This document shows, one piece after another, positions 43,721 through 55,830 of a DNA stretch of 64,000 nt (positions are counted from its first letter, which is position 1; each line of letters starts with the position of its first letter). Position numbers and translations under genes: made by a program. The notes beneath the pieces are model-generated. The model saw nothing but the letters and a program-made list of their open reading frames with translations, did no database searches and was not told where the DNA came from. The stretch is from Phoma sp. XZ068 (lineage: Eukaryota > Ascomycota > Dothideomycetes > Pleosporales > Didymellaceae), in assembly GCA_004835665.1 (NCBI GenBank), contig RBKR01000023.1:744001-808000 (forward strand). Reading direction: 5' to 3'.

Positions 43721-43904
43721 ACGAAAGCATCACTGTTCAAAGCATAGCATAGTGCATAACGAAACACGTGGTATGGCATTCCATGTTACGACGCTGGATG
43801 TCTATCATGGCCCTGGGTATCCTATCTCCTCGCGATTATCATCCACAACTCTCCCGTATCTGTATCTGGTCAGTACACGTCCACAGCATCGCGGGCGGGA
43901 AAAC

Positions 43905-46900
43905 TTACTCAAGCAACAACCTGAAGAACCACGTCTCCAAATCCTCATTCCTCAGCACTTTATCATGCCACTCTGTACTCCTCTCCGCAATCTCCCTCGC
44001 CTTCTTCTCGCCCACACTGTCCCCATTCCCACCCTTATCAGCACTCTTCTCCTTGCCCCTGCCACCCACCTCACTGACATCAGACTTATCGCCACTAAAC
44101 CACCTTACTAGATCGAGATGCTCATCGCCCCTCAGACTCAGCGGGATGTAGTGCACCCACGGCTTGACCCACTCAGCATGCCACTCGCGGAACACAGACA
44201 TCTTATACGTCAGACTGCGGCTCTTGAGGAAGCTGTAGAAGCGGCCTGAGAAGGCGTTCCCGTCCATGTCGAGCAGGTGCTTGAAATACCAAGCATCCTG
44301 GCCATCGACACGTTCGACGACTTCAAAGAACTCCTTCTGCGCATCGCAGTCGCCCGGGTCGCACTGGCCTACGTGGCTGAACTTGACGTCGACGAGGTGG
44401 TGCAGGGCTCTGCGGTCGATGTCTTGGACGGCGTAGCTTGTATCGGGCTTGGTGTCGGATGCAACAAGAATTTGTGTTTTGTCGGGGGCGTTGAGGCGCT
44501 GAACAACGCGTTGGCGGTGCTGGCGGCGCCAGCCTCCGTTGCGACTGAAGCCGCCCGTTGTAGAGCCGCGCCAGTAGAGGCTGTTTGTTTTGTTCTCCCA
44601 GGTTGTGTCGTGGCTTCTGTCGTAGCCTACTTTGCCGAACCAGTACCAGGGGCTGGGGTAGAGGATGTCTTGAAAGCTCGAAATTTTGGACTGCGAGAAC
44701 ACGGGTGTGAGCTCGTGGATGATGCTGAAGGCGTTGGGGCGCTCGAAAAACCCGAAGGTAGATGAGAATGATGGTGAATTACAGATGTCCATGAATGCTG
44801 TCGCGTTGTAGATGTGATTAAGGGGGCCGGCAGCGAACGAGGTCAGATTGTCAAAAGCGAAATCCTCGAAAGTCTGCGCCTGACTGTTTGCAGGACACGA
44901 GAGTCGAGAATGCGTCCACGTCTGTTGGTGGGCAAAGCGATTGAACTTGGTTGTGCTGACTTCGTCGAAGCGCTTGCCGTCGTTCAAGTCTTTCGGCCGC
45001 TTTGAGAAGTTGTTGCGCAGTGACGCAGTCTTCGCAGCGCGAGGTAAGACCTCCGCTTGCGCTTTGGCGATCATCGAAGAAAGCAGGTCGTTCGGCACCA
45101 CAACACGAGGCTCGTCGTGGATGTTGAATCCCAGGTCCATGTCTGGAAGATACGCAACAAAATCCTTCATCATGCCGGTTGTGGCTTGTTGTTGCCACTC
45201 GTCGCCATTGCCTATGGATACCACCTCACCATTTCGGATGGCGACAGCGACCAGAGCGCTATCTTCGTGGCCGATCGCGTTTTTGATGCGCGATCGTATC
45301 GTTTCCGGCTTGAGCGCCCAGAAGGGCAGCAGCACCTCGTTGATCATGTCGAACTCGTCAATCATGACAACATTACGACGCCGCGCAAATTCGAACCACT
45401 TGTCGAAGTGAGGAGGGGGTGAAATGCCGTTCCTGCGACGGTATTCGCGAACGGCCTGGTCCAGGGACTTTGACTGCCTCTGAAGTGTGTGTTGAAACTC
45501 CGTTTCGGCGGCGCTAATCAGTTGAGCCGCTGGGTGTCCACGATTCAGTTCGACCGGGATTGGACCAAGAGGCGTCGCTGAGGGCTGGATGTTGAAGGTG
45601 GAGGTGACTTTGGGTGTGAAGTTGTAGTACTGCGCTCCAGATGCATGTCGAACCAATACTACGCAAAGCGAGAATGCCGTAACTCCAAACAAGATGCGTC
45701 TTACGCGTATAGAACTCGGGATATCGACGAAAGAGTTCGAAGAAGATGCGCCGTATAGGTACATGAGAGCAGAAACTCCGTAGATGATGGTGAACCATAT
45801 ACCAGAAAAGGTTGTCGCAAATTTAAGTTGGGCGCAGATGCACGAAAACAAAGCCCATAGGGATACAGGAACGGCGCCTTGTCGTAGAACCTGTTGGTCA
45901 GTTAGTAAACAGCCAGAATACTCACGAAATGGCAGCGCAAGCATTGGCAGTATATCGCAGGTCTGAGCAGGGGTGTAGGTCGAGCTTGTAGTGTCATGAT
46001 TATAGGAAGAGGGCACACTTACAATAAGAAACAAGAAGAGATTCAGTGCACTATTGACAATAATCATAAAGAAAACCTGGCGCACAGTCCTGAAGTCGTG
46101 CACTGTCTTCCAATCACGATCAAACTCGCGGTACATAGGCTCCCAGGTCGCGGCGCCTGGAGCCACTGACGGTTCAATGATCAGGGTCGCCAGCCCACAA
46201 ATAACGGCCATGGCAGACGCAACGTCTCGCAGGGCCGCGAGCTCCTGGGCTTTTCGGTTGGTCACCGAGCCCCGTCTGGAGAAAGAGCCGTCTGCGGACA
46301 TGAGCCCTCGTGAGCGACCCTCATTGTCGTCCTGTGTGCCTCGCACCGCGAGCTCGAATATGACCAGGCCGGATGCTGCGAAGATGGCGCTGCTTATCCC
46401 CAGCGCGGAGGTGGCGGAGGTGACATAGACGCTCAGAGCGGCACAGGCAGCGATGGTCAGCGTCACCAGCAGGTCGGAGGGCCGCTTGCTCGGAGGCTTC
46501 TCAGCAGAGCTGTTCGGTTCGGGCGCGTCGCTGCGGGTATGGGTGGGTAAGGCCAGGTGTCTCGCAAGCAGCTCACTCTCGGAGATGAGGACAGCGAACA
46601 GTGGAAGCAGCCACTACAACTTGTCAGCCATGGCTCATCTGCAGCAATTGAACCAGCTACCTTCGTCGCCCTCACACCATCCTTGTCGCAAGCAGCCCTG
46701 TCGCAGATGTGGGCGAGGGCCAGGAACGCGCCGGCAAGCCAGCTCGTACTCTTCTTCCTCCCTCCGCTGTTCGAGTACAGCCCCACACGGAACACGAGCG
46801 GCATCCATAGAATCGCCCATGACGCCGATGTCACGAGCAGCGAGTGCTGCACGGGGCTGTTGACGCTTGCGATCGCCCCTAGCACAGTGAACAGCAGTGG

Positions 46901-46960
46901 AGCGAGCAGCAGGTGGTGCTTGGCGACATTTTCGGCGATTCGGGTCACGGCCGGGTGCAT
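43905..46960 (-). CDS. GT90 (CAP10-like) glycosyltransferase with multi-pass membrane N-terminus
   Basis: Exon 1 is 46960-46661; intron 46660-46614 (47 nt); the remainder runs to 43905. Two further introns inside the long frame are likely and both keep frame: 46022-45963 (60 nt) and 45925-45878 (48 nt, AAG acceptor). Removing them gives about 966 residues. The first 350 or so residues contain multiple hydrophobic helices. The luminal CAP10 domain follows, with SLYWRGSTTGGFSRNGGW and DMDGNAFSGRFYSFLKS. The family includes cryptococcal Cap10 and animal POGLUT; fungal GT90s act in the Golgi on glycan building. Donor and acceptor cannot be named. The C-terminal Gly/Lys/Asp linker ends in an amphipathic helix. 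Confidence 0.82.
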
Positions 46961-49747
46961 TGGAGCAGAGAGTAGACTAGAGCCCGTGGGGTGGCATGGG
47001 CTCGTCTGTTGTGCGTGTGGATGCAGTGTCAACTTCTATGCTGAGCGAGTGATCGCCAGGGTCGCCAAGCCGTGACGCCATGTTCGATGTTTCGCTCAGG
47101 TACCACAACTTAAATAAATTACACCCGAAAACAGTCTTTTTAACGTACAAAATGGCCAATTATGTTTTTATAAGACCTTGTCTTCTGGAATACTTAAATA
47201 AAACTTGGGATTCTTTTGGCGACTTCAACGAGCAGCATCACAGCACTTAGGCGCACATGCACCCCTACCTAGCCTCGATATGAACGACTAGAGACCATGA
47301 TCTACCAAGAGACCAATAAAACATGTTGAACATCACCAATTGAGTGACTACTGAATCTTGGAACGAAAGTGTACGACTATAAAGACTGCGTGGTGCATGT
47401 GGGGAGATCCTCTCAAGGCGAGGCAGGCTTCCATCGAATATTGGGGCGTATGGGAGACAAAGCGGCAGATAGATTGCCGTTATAGACATGCAAGTATATT
47501 TGTGTATTGCTGGTTACAGCGTTGATCGGGGCGTTGGCACTGGAGAGTTCAAGTTCTAATACTCGTGCAGTGATGAACGAACTTTGGTCACCCCAACCTT
47601 GAGGACCTCGGGTTAGATTCACCTAGCAGGTTATTTTTTGACACTGCTTGCATACATAGTATTCATGAATCATGAAGCTTGCAAAAGTATCCAGATCTTC
47701 CCAAGTATGCGGACACCATTCACCAACTATCCAAACCTCAATCTCTCACCTTGGACGCACAACTGCCATTCAGATCCACACTCTCACTGGAACATCACAC
47801 TCCTTCGAGCCGTCAACACTATAATCAATTCGTGCTTGCTGCACAAGTGACGATCCCGCAATGTCATGTGGATATTGCTATCCCAAACAGTGCACGTTTC
47901 TGCTCAACCCAATATAAATGCAACGCAGCCCAGCCGTCCCCGATGGTGTAATCAGTCCAAAGTGAGAAGGAGGTGATGAAGATGTTGATCGCTCCCGTTC
48001 TCGAACACTTCTTCCTTGAGTGCATGAAGGATTCCACCGGGATATGTGACGCGTCGAGGGCGTGTGAGACTATCTTGATCGTGTGCAAGTTTGAAGTACA
48101 CCTCTTTCTTCAAGGTAGATGGCAACGCCGTCGAAGTGAGGTTTTGAACATGTTCTTACCATCACGGTCTCTAGTATGTCGTACGTACCAACAAAGGTCG
48201 AAGTCTTGCAGACAACACCTCACGATACTCGACAGCACTGATACGAACTACCTCTTTAAGACTTGCCCGTCTTATCACACCCGTCCAAACGCAGATCCCA
48301 TCGTATCCGTCCAGTGTCGTCACACTACTTGCTCCCCACTTGCATCGCGATCTCTTCCCTTCGCCCAGCCTCCATCACCAGCAGCAGCAGCACACCCCCA
48401 ACCATCCACACCTCACAGCAAACCTCCTTCCAATGCTCCCTCCATATCATATCCCATCTCGTCTCTGCTCCGACAGCATAAACCGCAAAAAACAGTACAA
48501 ACTGACATCACCAACGGCCCGCCCAGCACACGACGATCCCAATCTCCCATCCCACATGACATGCACAGCATAAGCACGAAACACACCACTCGACCCAGCA
48601 CTCAGGCCCACGACGACGGAAACCTACCAGATCGGTGGACATCGGCGATAATCTGGCGATCTTCACCTTGCTTGCTTTCCTTACCGAGGGACCACGCAAC
48701 GAACGGGGAACCGGGTCGCGATCCCAAGGACGGATGGAAGTGACGAACGTGACGGACGGCGGTACACGAGGAGAGGTTAAAGAGCGTTATGCCCCCGCGT
48801 AGCTCTTGGTTTGTGATTTTGCTTCTTAGTTCTCTTTCTCATATGGTTCTGATTTGCGTGCGGAACGCTATGGAGCTGGTACTGCTACTTCCAATGCTAA
48901 TGCCAGCCAGCTGTGTTCTCGGCGACAGCGCAATTGGACACCAGACATAGGTAAGGGCGTTGTGTGGCTGGGGATGTACATGAGTATGATGTGCATGGTA
49001 CGTCGTTATCGCGTTGCGATGGCTGCCAAACACCAAGCTAGACGAGATACGGGTCTTTTTGTGGGGCTAGTTGGCGGGGAAGGTAGGTCGACGTTAGGCG
49101 TTCAGTGGGAAGGTGGTTGTTAAAAGAAGGGTTGCCGTCTTGTTCCGATTTCTCTCTTCGTCCTCCCTTTCGTTGTCTTGCTTGGCTGGTTGGTTACTGG
49201 TGCTACGAGGCTTCACGTTGGGAAGAGATGGCATTGTTCGGATGAAGCGATGGCATTCAACCTATTTCCTACACTATCCTATCCGCCACACACCACGTTC
49301 CACTCAGCCAGATGTACAAGAGGTGGCCATTGATCCAAAGGTGGTGCATTCCACACACCCACTCCAAGCCATGCGTCCCCGTGTCAGAAGAAGTATCGTT
49401 GTTATATCAGTTTCTGGGTAATATGATTCGAAAGGAAGAAAGAGATAGGGGAATAATGTCGAAAGGTAAAGCAGGTAAAGACTCCGGATGTGCTAGGCTC
49501 TCGACGCAAGACGCAAAACGCTCGTTGTATCTGCTTGGACCGACCAGCGGGAGGATCCGAAGCTTTAACCTCAAGAGCTCGACTCGGGTACCTCGGAGCA
49601 AGGCATCGAGACGTCCCTCTCATCGGTGCTGCGGAAACCGCCGCGGCGGCCATGCAATGTCTGCGGAGATGGATCGCTAAATGGCTAATGTTGTGGTACA
49701 GGCCGGGAACAGGAAAAATAACAATGGGCGGGTTCGTGGCACGTCGA
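46961..49747. other. 2.8 kb gene-poor region
   Basis: The left end is the GT90 promoter. 47100-47240 is AT-rich. A plus-strand open frame at 47973-48743 lacks domains and coding bias and is not called. No RNA gene or repeat recognised. The right end is the 3' flank of the C2H2 gene. Confidence 0.4.
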
Positions 49748-51455
49748 TTACTCCTCCATCCTGCCGAAGAAGGCGTCGTCGTCTTCGTCTGCGCGGCCGC
49801 GGCTGCGGGAATTCGACTGGCGGTAGTCCTCCTCGTCGGCGAAGTGGTCGTCGTCCATGTCGATGTCCTTGCTCTCGTGGAAGCGGTAGGTGTTGCGCAT
49901 GCTGCTCTGCTGCGGCGTTACCATGGTGTTGCCGGAGAGGGAGCGCGTGTTGGTGGAGAAGTCCATGAACTTGGCAGGCAGCGGCGGGACGGGCGGGACG
50001 TCTGGCGGTAGGTTGACGGCGCCCGACTTGGGGGTGCCGTACGAACAGCTCAGCAGGCCGACGGCAGCGGCCATGTCCTGGTCGGTGTTGCCGTCGTCGG
50101 GGTACGAGCCAGCGACCGAGGTGCCGGAGGTGGTGGGTCGGTCGGAGACGTTGCTCCAGTGGCGGTAGTGGCCGTTGGCATTGCCGTTGTCGGAGAAGAC
50201 GGCGGACTGGTACGACTGGCTGTAGGCGGAGCTGTTGGCCGAGTAGCGCTTGATGGAGCGCTGGCCAAAGTGCGAGTGCGAGGGGTAGGAGCCCACGGCG
50301 TGGTCGTCCATGTGCGGGGGTGGGGTCGTTTCTGTGGAGCTCAGATCGTCGCGCAGGTCGGAGCCCGAGGCCGGGGGCGAGGGCGAGTTGTCGCTGTCGT
50401 CGCTCTCCTTGTTCATGGCGACGAGGACCGAGGCGGCCTCGAGCAGCTGGACCTGCTGGTGCTTGGAGATGAGCAGCTTGGACGTGTACTGCCATTCGGG
50501 CGTGTGTTCCCAACTAGATGACAAGTCAACGCTATTCACAAACAAGCAGTGCAGACGGCCGGTGGGAGTGCATCGAGTGCATCGAGTGCAGTGAGGGCAT
50601 CGCGTGCATCGAGTGCGCGTGTGCGAGCAGGGCATTCGTCTCGAGCGGTGAAAGTATGTGGGCGGACGGTGGAAGGCGACGGGGTACTGACAGGTGCTTG
50701 GTCAGACAGCTGCTGTGCTTGTATCCTTTCCCACATTTTTCACATCTCAATTCGCTACCACTTGTGCGCTTGCCGTCGCCCTTGGCCAGGCGCGAGCCCT
50801 CGCTGGCGCGGCGCATGCGGGCTTTGGCGTCGCCCTTTTCGCTCTCGGGCAGCGAGGCCAGCGCGGGGCCATCGGCGACGGCCTCGCTCTTGGCCGCGCT
50901 GTAGCTAAAGGGCGACGGCGAGCCGTGGTGGTGCGGCAGGCTGGCGGCCATCGAGTGCGAGTGCACCAGCGCCGGGCCGCGGAACTGCGTCGCGGGCTTG
51001 GACGAGCGGCGGGCCGGGTTGTGGTGCGGCTGCGAGTGCGGCTGCTCAGCCAGCGGCGCGCCCGCAATGCCCTTGGCCACGGCGGCCATGGCGGCGACGT
51101 TGCTGCCGGCCGTCGTGCTCATGCTCTTGCGGCGGGTGACGCGGTGGGCCGGGTTGATGCTGCCGACCGACAGCGAGTGCGAGTGCGGGCGCGACTTGGG
51201 CAGCGAGCCGGCCATGGTGCTCGAATGGCGGTGCTGCGACGCCGGGCGGACGTTGATCGGTTCCTGAGGGCGGGCGGAGTCAGCGCTGAGGGCGACGTCT
51301 AGTGCGATTGCGGGGAAGGGACGTGGACAGGGTGGATGTGGTGTGAGCGTGGCAAGCACTGCGAACACGACAAGCACCGCCGATGCCTACCCCTACACCG
51401 CGGCACACTACACTGCGGCTACCACTACACTGCGGCGTACCTTGAGGACGGTCAT
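49748..51455 (-). CDS. C2H2 zinc-finger transcription factor
   Basis: Three exons: 51455-51441 (15 nt, MTVLK), 51263-50692 and 50513-49748; 450 residues. Introns are 177 and 178 nt. Splicing joins LRCEKCGKGYKHSSCLTKHL to WEHTPEWQYTSKLLISKHQQ, completing a finger with Cys-x2-Cys-x12-His-x3-His; the intron falls inside the zinc finger. The flanking block (TSKLLISKHQQVQLLEAASV) is a strongly conserved signature of an ascomycete C2H2 family. The N-terminus is Ser/His/Arg-rich with a basic patch (RVTRRKSMS), and the C-terminus is disordered with Pro-rich PPVPPLPAKF and an acidic end (DEDDDAFFGRMEE). A nuclear regulator is likely; target genes unknown. Exon GC content and codon bias are high. Confidence 0.85.
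50565..50640. repeat. degenerate short tandem repeat, GCATCGAGT-type
   Basis: Units close to GTGCATCGA recur about six times with slips (GAGTGCATCGAGTGCATCGAGTGCAG and on). It lies inside the intron that splits the zinc finger of the C2H2 gene. Confidence 0.6.
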
Positions 51456-54248
51456 GATGCCAGACAGGCCAAAACTTTTGGCGGCGCTGGCCTTTGTTCG
51501 CTGGATGCGTCAGGAGCGTTGCACAGCCCCGACTGGTCCGAGGTCAGATGCGCGATGCGGCTGATGCAGGCTCCGGGCAGCCTACTATGGTACGTCTACG
51601 GTGCGATGCAGGGCAGCGCAGGGGAGAGGGGGGAGAGAGAGGGAGACGTCGTACTGGTGTCGTGTGTAGGGACAGGTGCCAGGCACGGCGGCTGTTCCAA
51701 AATAAAAATGTTGGCGGGTGCCGGTGCTCGCTGGCTGGACAGGCTGGAATGGACCCCACTGCCCGTGATATCTATTGCGTTACACGCCGGCCGGGGTTGT
51801 CTTGCGCGGTTGCGAGTCGGGCGCCGGGCGGGCTCTCTATGCCAGTTTCAGACAATCTCCACTTGCAATGTCACTGTGCAATCGGGCACAATATCAGCAC
51901 GCTTGGACAGAGCACGTTGGATAAGACAAAACAAGGGAGTGCGCTATCTGCCTGCAGCCCTGAACTTTTATTATTTCCAATGCTGGCACGCGGCCGGCGG
52001 TCACCCGCTCGCGGAGCTGCCTGCCAACGTGACCGCCCCTCAACAGGTACCCGGCCCTCGCTGCAACCGCTATGCTGAGTGAGCACCACGCGCTTCTCTC
52101 GCCTTCCGTCGCTGGTACATAGACGGCCTCAGGCCTCCCGTCTGCTTCAGGCAGTGCCATTGCCCAGTGATATTGCGTCTTCGGCGCATGCTCGAGCGTA
52201 TGCACCGGGGTGCGTGCATCGCCAGGCTCACTCGTGCACATTTCTTGCTCGATTAATGAAATTGGAAATTTCTCACACCTTCGTGCGGTGCCTGGCCCCG
52301 TTCCACGCTGCCATCGCAGGGCCACCTTAGCGCAGCAGCCCATGAGTCCCTGTGTTGCGTGCTGATTCGAGCATTGCCCCCCAGCGCAGTGCCGCTTTGG
52401 GCGACCTGGGAACGCCGATCGCAGCAGACGCTTGGGCCAGCCCGCGCGGATCAAGGCAATGGAGAACCGAGCAAGCGCCCGGCCTGGAGAACGAACGCGG
52501 TGGCTAAGCCCGATCGTCGACTGCAGCACTGCACACCGATCGATCGTCTGGAACAGGCGTTCGCGAGGCGACGACAACGACGACCCGAGAGCGCGCACTC
52601 GGTCAAACAAAGCAGCAATGCAATTTCTGGGTTCGCAGCGTTCGGGCTGAAACTGACAACAATCCGCACAGCGAATCGCATCTTGGCGTCATCGCGATCG
52701 CGCAACACGTCCGTGCTGCGAGCTTTCGCCATACCGCGCCAGACTCGAATCCCACAACCACCCAATACGCTACGCCCACCGCGCAAGCCACCTCCTCTGC
52801 CTGCCATTCGCAGCGCCAGCAATTTGTGGGGTTGTCTCATGGTGTGGCACCCAGTTGCGCACCTGACGGCCCAGCAAACCAACAACCACTCGCTCATCGC
52901 TAACCACTGCAGCGAAATCCTGTCGCCGTTGAATCGGCTCCTCGGCGCAAGTCATGGCTGGAACGCCCTGCCCGGCAGTCGACTCGGGATCAGCAGGTCG
53001 AGATCGCGGGCCGTTTCGAGTGCAGTACTGTACTTGGAACCACAGGAGCTGCGAACCATAGAACCAGCACTTTCTCCCCTTTGACCACGCGGTCCACCTG
53101 ACAGCCGTGAACCACGGCGTCTGGCCTGTCAGTCTCGTCAGCCAGACTTGCACCCAGCACTGCACCGCACCGCACTACGTCATCGCTGCTTTCTCCAACC
53201 CACCGCGCACCTCCGTTTCTGAAATCGTCAAGTGTGGGGTAGTGCATCCCAGCCTATCCGCTCGCGGGCGGCACACCTCGGACATGTTCTCTCTTGCCGC
53301 GATGATCATGCAAGTGCTGAGGGGTTCTTCGCAGCTGCCCCTTCTGGAAACAAAAAAGGCATCCAGACCCTGTGAGATTGTGGCGCAAACACGAAGTGTA
53401 ATCTGATGCCAAGCCATCAAATGGATCCTATGCTGGAAATCTGTCCCTTTCGCTCCGGTAATCGGGAGCGTAATCGCTGCGAAAGTAATTCTTTTGTTGT
53501 GCCGCTCAATTCTAGATAACGTGATGCGATTGCGAAGGAATTCCGATTGTGAGTGATAACACCCCTTTACGTGAGCATTTCTCTCTCTCTCTCCACTCAT
53601 CTGCTACCTGCATCCGCCCGTCCCTCGTGCCAACCTGCCGCACGTGCGTCAAGCGTCTAGACCCCATCACGTGGTGGAACCAGCACCCGTCCGTTCGTTC
53701 GTTTCGTCTCGAATAAAAAAAGTTGGCTGCACCAAGGGTTTCAAACCGCGGAATGACATCATACTCGGCGGTACTGGGCACCAGCTGGGTAAGGCGGACC
53801 CCTTCGGATCCAGTGAGGGCGGTGGTACTGGGGGGAATTGTGATGGCATTGTGACAAAGCCATGGTCTGTCTGGTCTGTGGTCAGGGCACAGTAGGAAGG
53901 GTTGGGTTAGGCTAGTTTTGGAGAGTGTGGGTGTGGTCAACGTTCATACAGTGCACTTGTACTGTCTTGTAAGTTCTCGCTGTGTAAGCTGCGAATGAAG
54001 TTGTAAAGTAGTAGATATATTTGCTTGTTTATTGGTTGTGTGATAGTTGGTTGTTTCCAATCCCCTTTCTGCAGCGTGCTAGCTACGTTCGTGTACGCCT
54101 TACACGTACTATGTTTGAGCCTGATGATGTATGCAACGACATGCGATGCTAGGAAATGTTGGCGTAAAATGTGAACATTCCTCGTTGTATTGGCGAAGAT
54201 ATGTTGGCCAAGTTAAGAATATGATACCGTTTGGCCCGCAGGCAAGTT
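51456..54248. other. 2.8 kb gene-poor region upstream of the C2H2 gene
   Basis: Overlapping open frames on both strands (plus 52359-53084, minus 51894-52610) have no domains and reflect GC content. A (CT)n tract lies at about 53580-53593, and a palindromic CACGTG (E-box type) at about 53669. The region may be a long regulatory leader, as often seen for fungal regulators. No RNA gene recognised. Confidence 0.4.
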
Positions 54249-55526
54249 CTATATGGTGTGATGTTGTGGGGGGTGCTCTAGAAGATGTTGAGCTCTTGTT
54301 TCAATACCGTTGTCTCGAAGCTGCAGTTGTTCTCTGCTACTTGTAATGCAGTAACACGGGGCCCTGTTTGTCGCGTTCATGTTGATGTAATAGGGTGAGC
54401 GTTCTGCATCAGTACTTGTGGTTTGGTACCCAAAGTCCACGGTCCTTACTGCCCAGCAGCCATTTCCGATACACCTCATCTTGCATCTGCTCAAAGTCAG
54501 CACCGATTCAAAGTTCGTGGCCTTTGCGGATCCATGGTCGCGCGGTTGAAAGTGCGCGCGATTGTGCCCGGAATCCCAAGAGACCCCCAAGACCTTCATT
54601 GGCGGTCGTGCCACGTGGACTTCGATCTTAGTCCCATCCAGAGTTAAGTTCTTGTACAGCTGGCAAAGTTCCTCGGTTTCTTCCCTTGTTGCCAACACGC
54701 AGTGCATGAACGCGTACGTATCTGACCTATGATGACTGTATCTGACGTGTTTCATTCTGCTCAAGTACATCACGTTATAGGTATGCAGTTTGGTGTACAT
54801 CCATTGTCCGACGCGTATGCTAATGCGGTTATTCGCAGGGAGCCCTAAAAATGAAACGACTCTGCCTTCTCTGAAGGGATCGAAGATTCCATGAGGAGGA
54901 GAGGTCTGCGGATACCGCAGCTTGATATCGTTGAGTAATGAACTATTGTTGGCATACCAGCCCCACGGGATGCATATTTCTTCCCGTAGGGCACGGAGTC
55001 TCGGCTCAAGTTCTTTATCGTCAAGCATTGATGTTACGTTGATTCTCTTGTTGAATAGGGGGGCGCCTGTTAATTTCTCGATAGCGTTTGCAACCGAGGA
55101 TGGCGAGGACAAGACGACAAACATGGCACTTCTTTCATTTTGACCCAAGTGGTTGTATGTCATATGGGTGCGATCTCTGTTGTCACCGGGATTAGCAGAA
55201 GAGGCAGGTATACAGTCCAATCTGCTCCTACATGGCTAGGTCCGATTCCTCAAAGAGCTCAGGCATATCCTCCTCAATGGCGAACAGAGGAGCATTTCTC
55301 ACCATAACGGCTCGAACACGATCTTCATTGGAATTAGATGTTGGGTCCACTGCAAGAGGCTCTGGTACGGCGGACTCTGCCCATGGTGAGGATCTAAAGA
55401 GGGCGAATGTACCAGCCGAGCTGTTGCTAGAGTAGGCGCAGGCGCCCATGGCTGTTGGGCAAGAGGGTGACAGCCATTCATAGCGAGTCTACGGCGTGAT
55501 AGAGCCCATAGCAGCCGCCGAGACAT
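54249..55526 (-). pseudogene. RRM protein with two apparent frameshifts (possibly mitochondrial)
   Basis: Three minus-strand frames together resemble one RNA-binding protein. Frame 1 begins MSRRLLWALSRRRLAMNG at 55526, a likely mitochondrial presequence. Frame 2 carries the first half of an RRM (EDRVRAVMVRNAPLFAIEED, then MPELFEESDL) and hits TAG at about 55228. Frame 3 (from about 55220) resumes with the second half (ERSAMFVVLSSPSSVANAIEK, then LTGAPLFNKRINVT), and a second RRM-like unit follows. The only GT/AG pair at the second junction would give a 10-nt intron, so a frameshift is more likely than splicing. Either the gene is decaying or the assembly has indels. An intron removing the first RRM half (donor GTGAGA near 55290) is possible but would break the domain. 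Confidence 0.5.
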
Positions 55527-55830
55527 GATTGAGAGTGATCGATTGCCGGAAGCGCAGACGGCGTTGGTGTTGTTGATATCGTTTGCGGTGCACGGCGTGG
55601 AGCTGCGGCCATGTTCACCAATCAGCGCTTAGTCGACCTTGGCGCGGTGACGAACGCTCCAATCCCTGGATGGAGGCTGCCATGAGGCCGACGTCGTCTG
55701 CGAGACATTTACCACACCACCACCTTTGCTTTCCGTGACAAACAGCGCGCCCGTGTAGCAGCACCGCACAGCTACCATCGCCCGAACCCGCCCCTTTTGC
55801 TGCAGACCCGCGACGCACACACAACACACG

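Noticed and set aside
47973..48743. 256-codon plus-strand open frame in the gene-poor region after the GT90 gene
   Set aside because: No recognisable domain, mixed low-complexity composition and a poor start context; looks like chance in C-rich DNA.
51894..53084. Overlapping 238- and 241-codon frames on opposite strands
   Set aside because: They overlap head-on, have Arg/Ala/Pro-biased composition and show no family resemblance.
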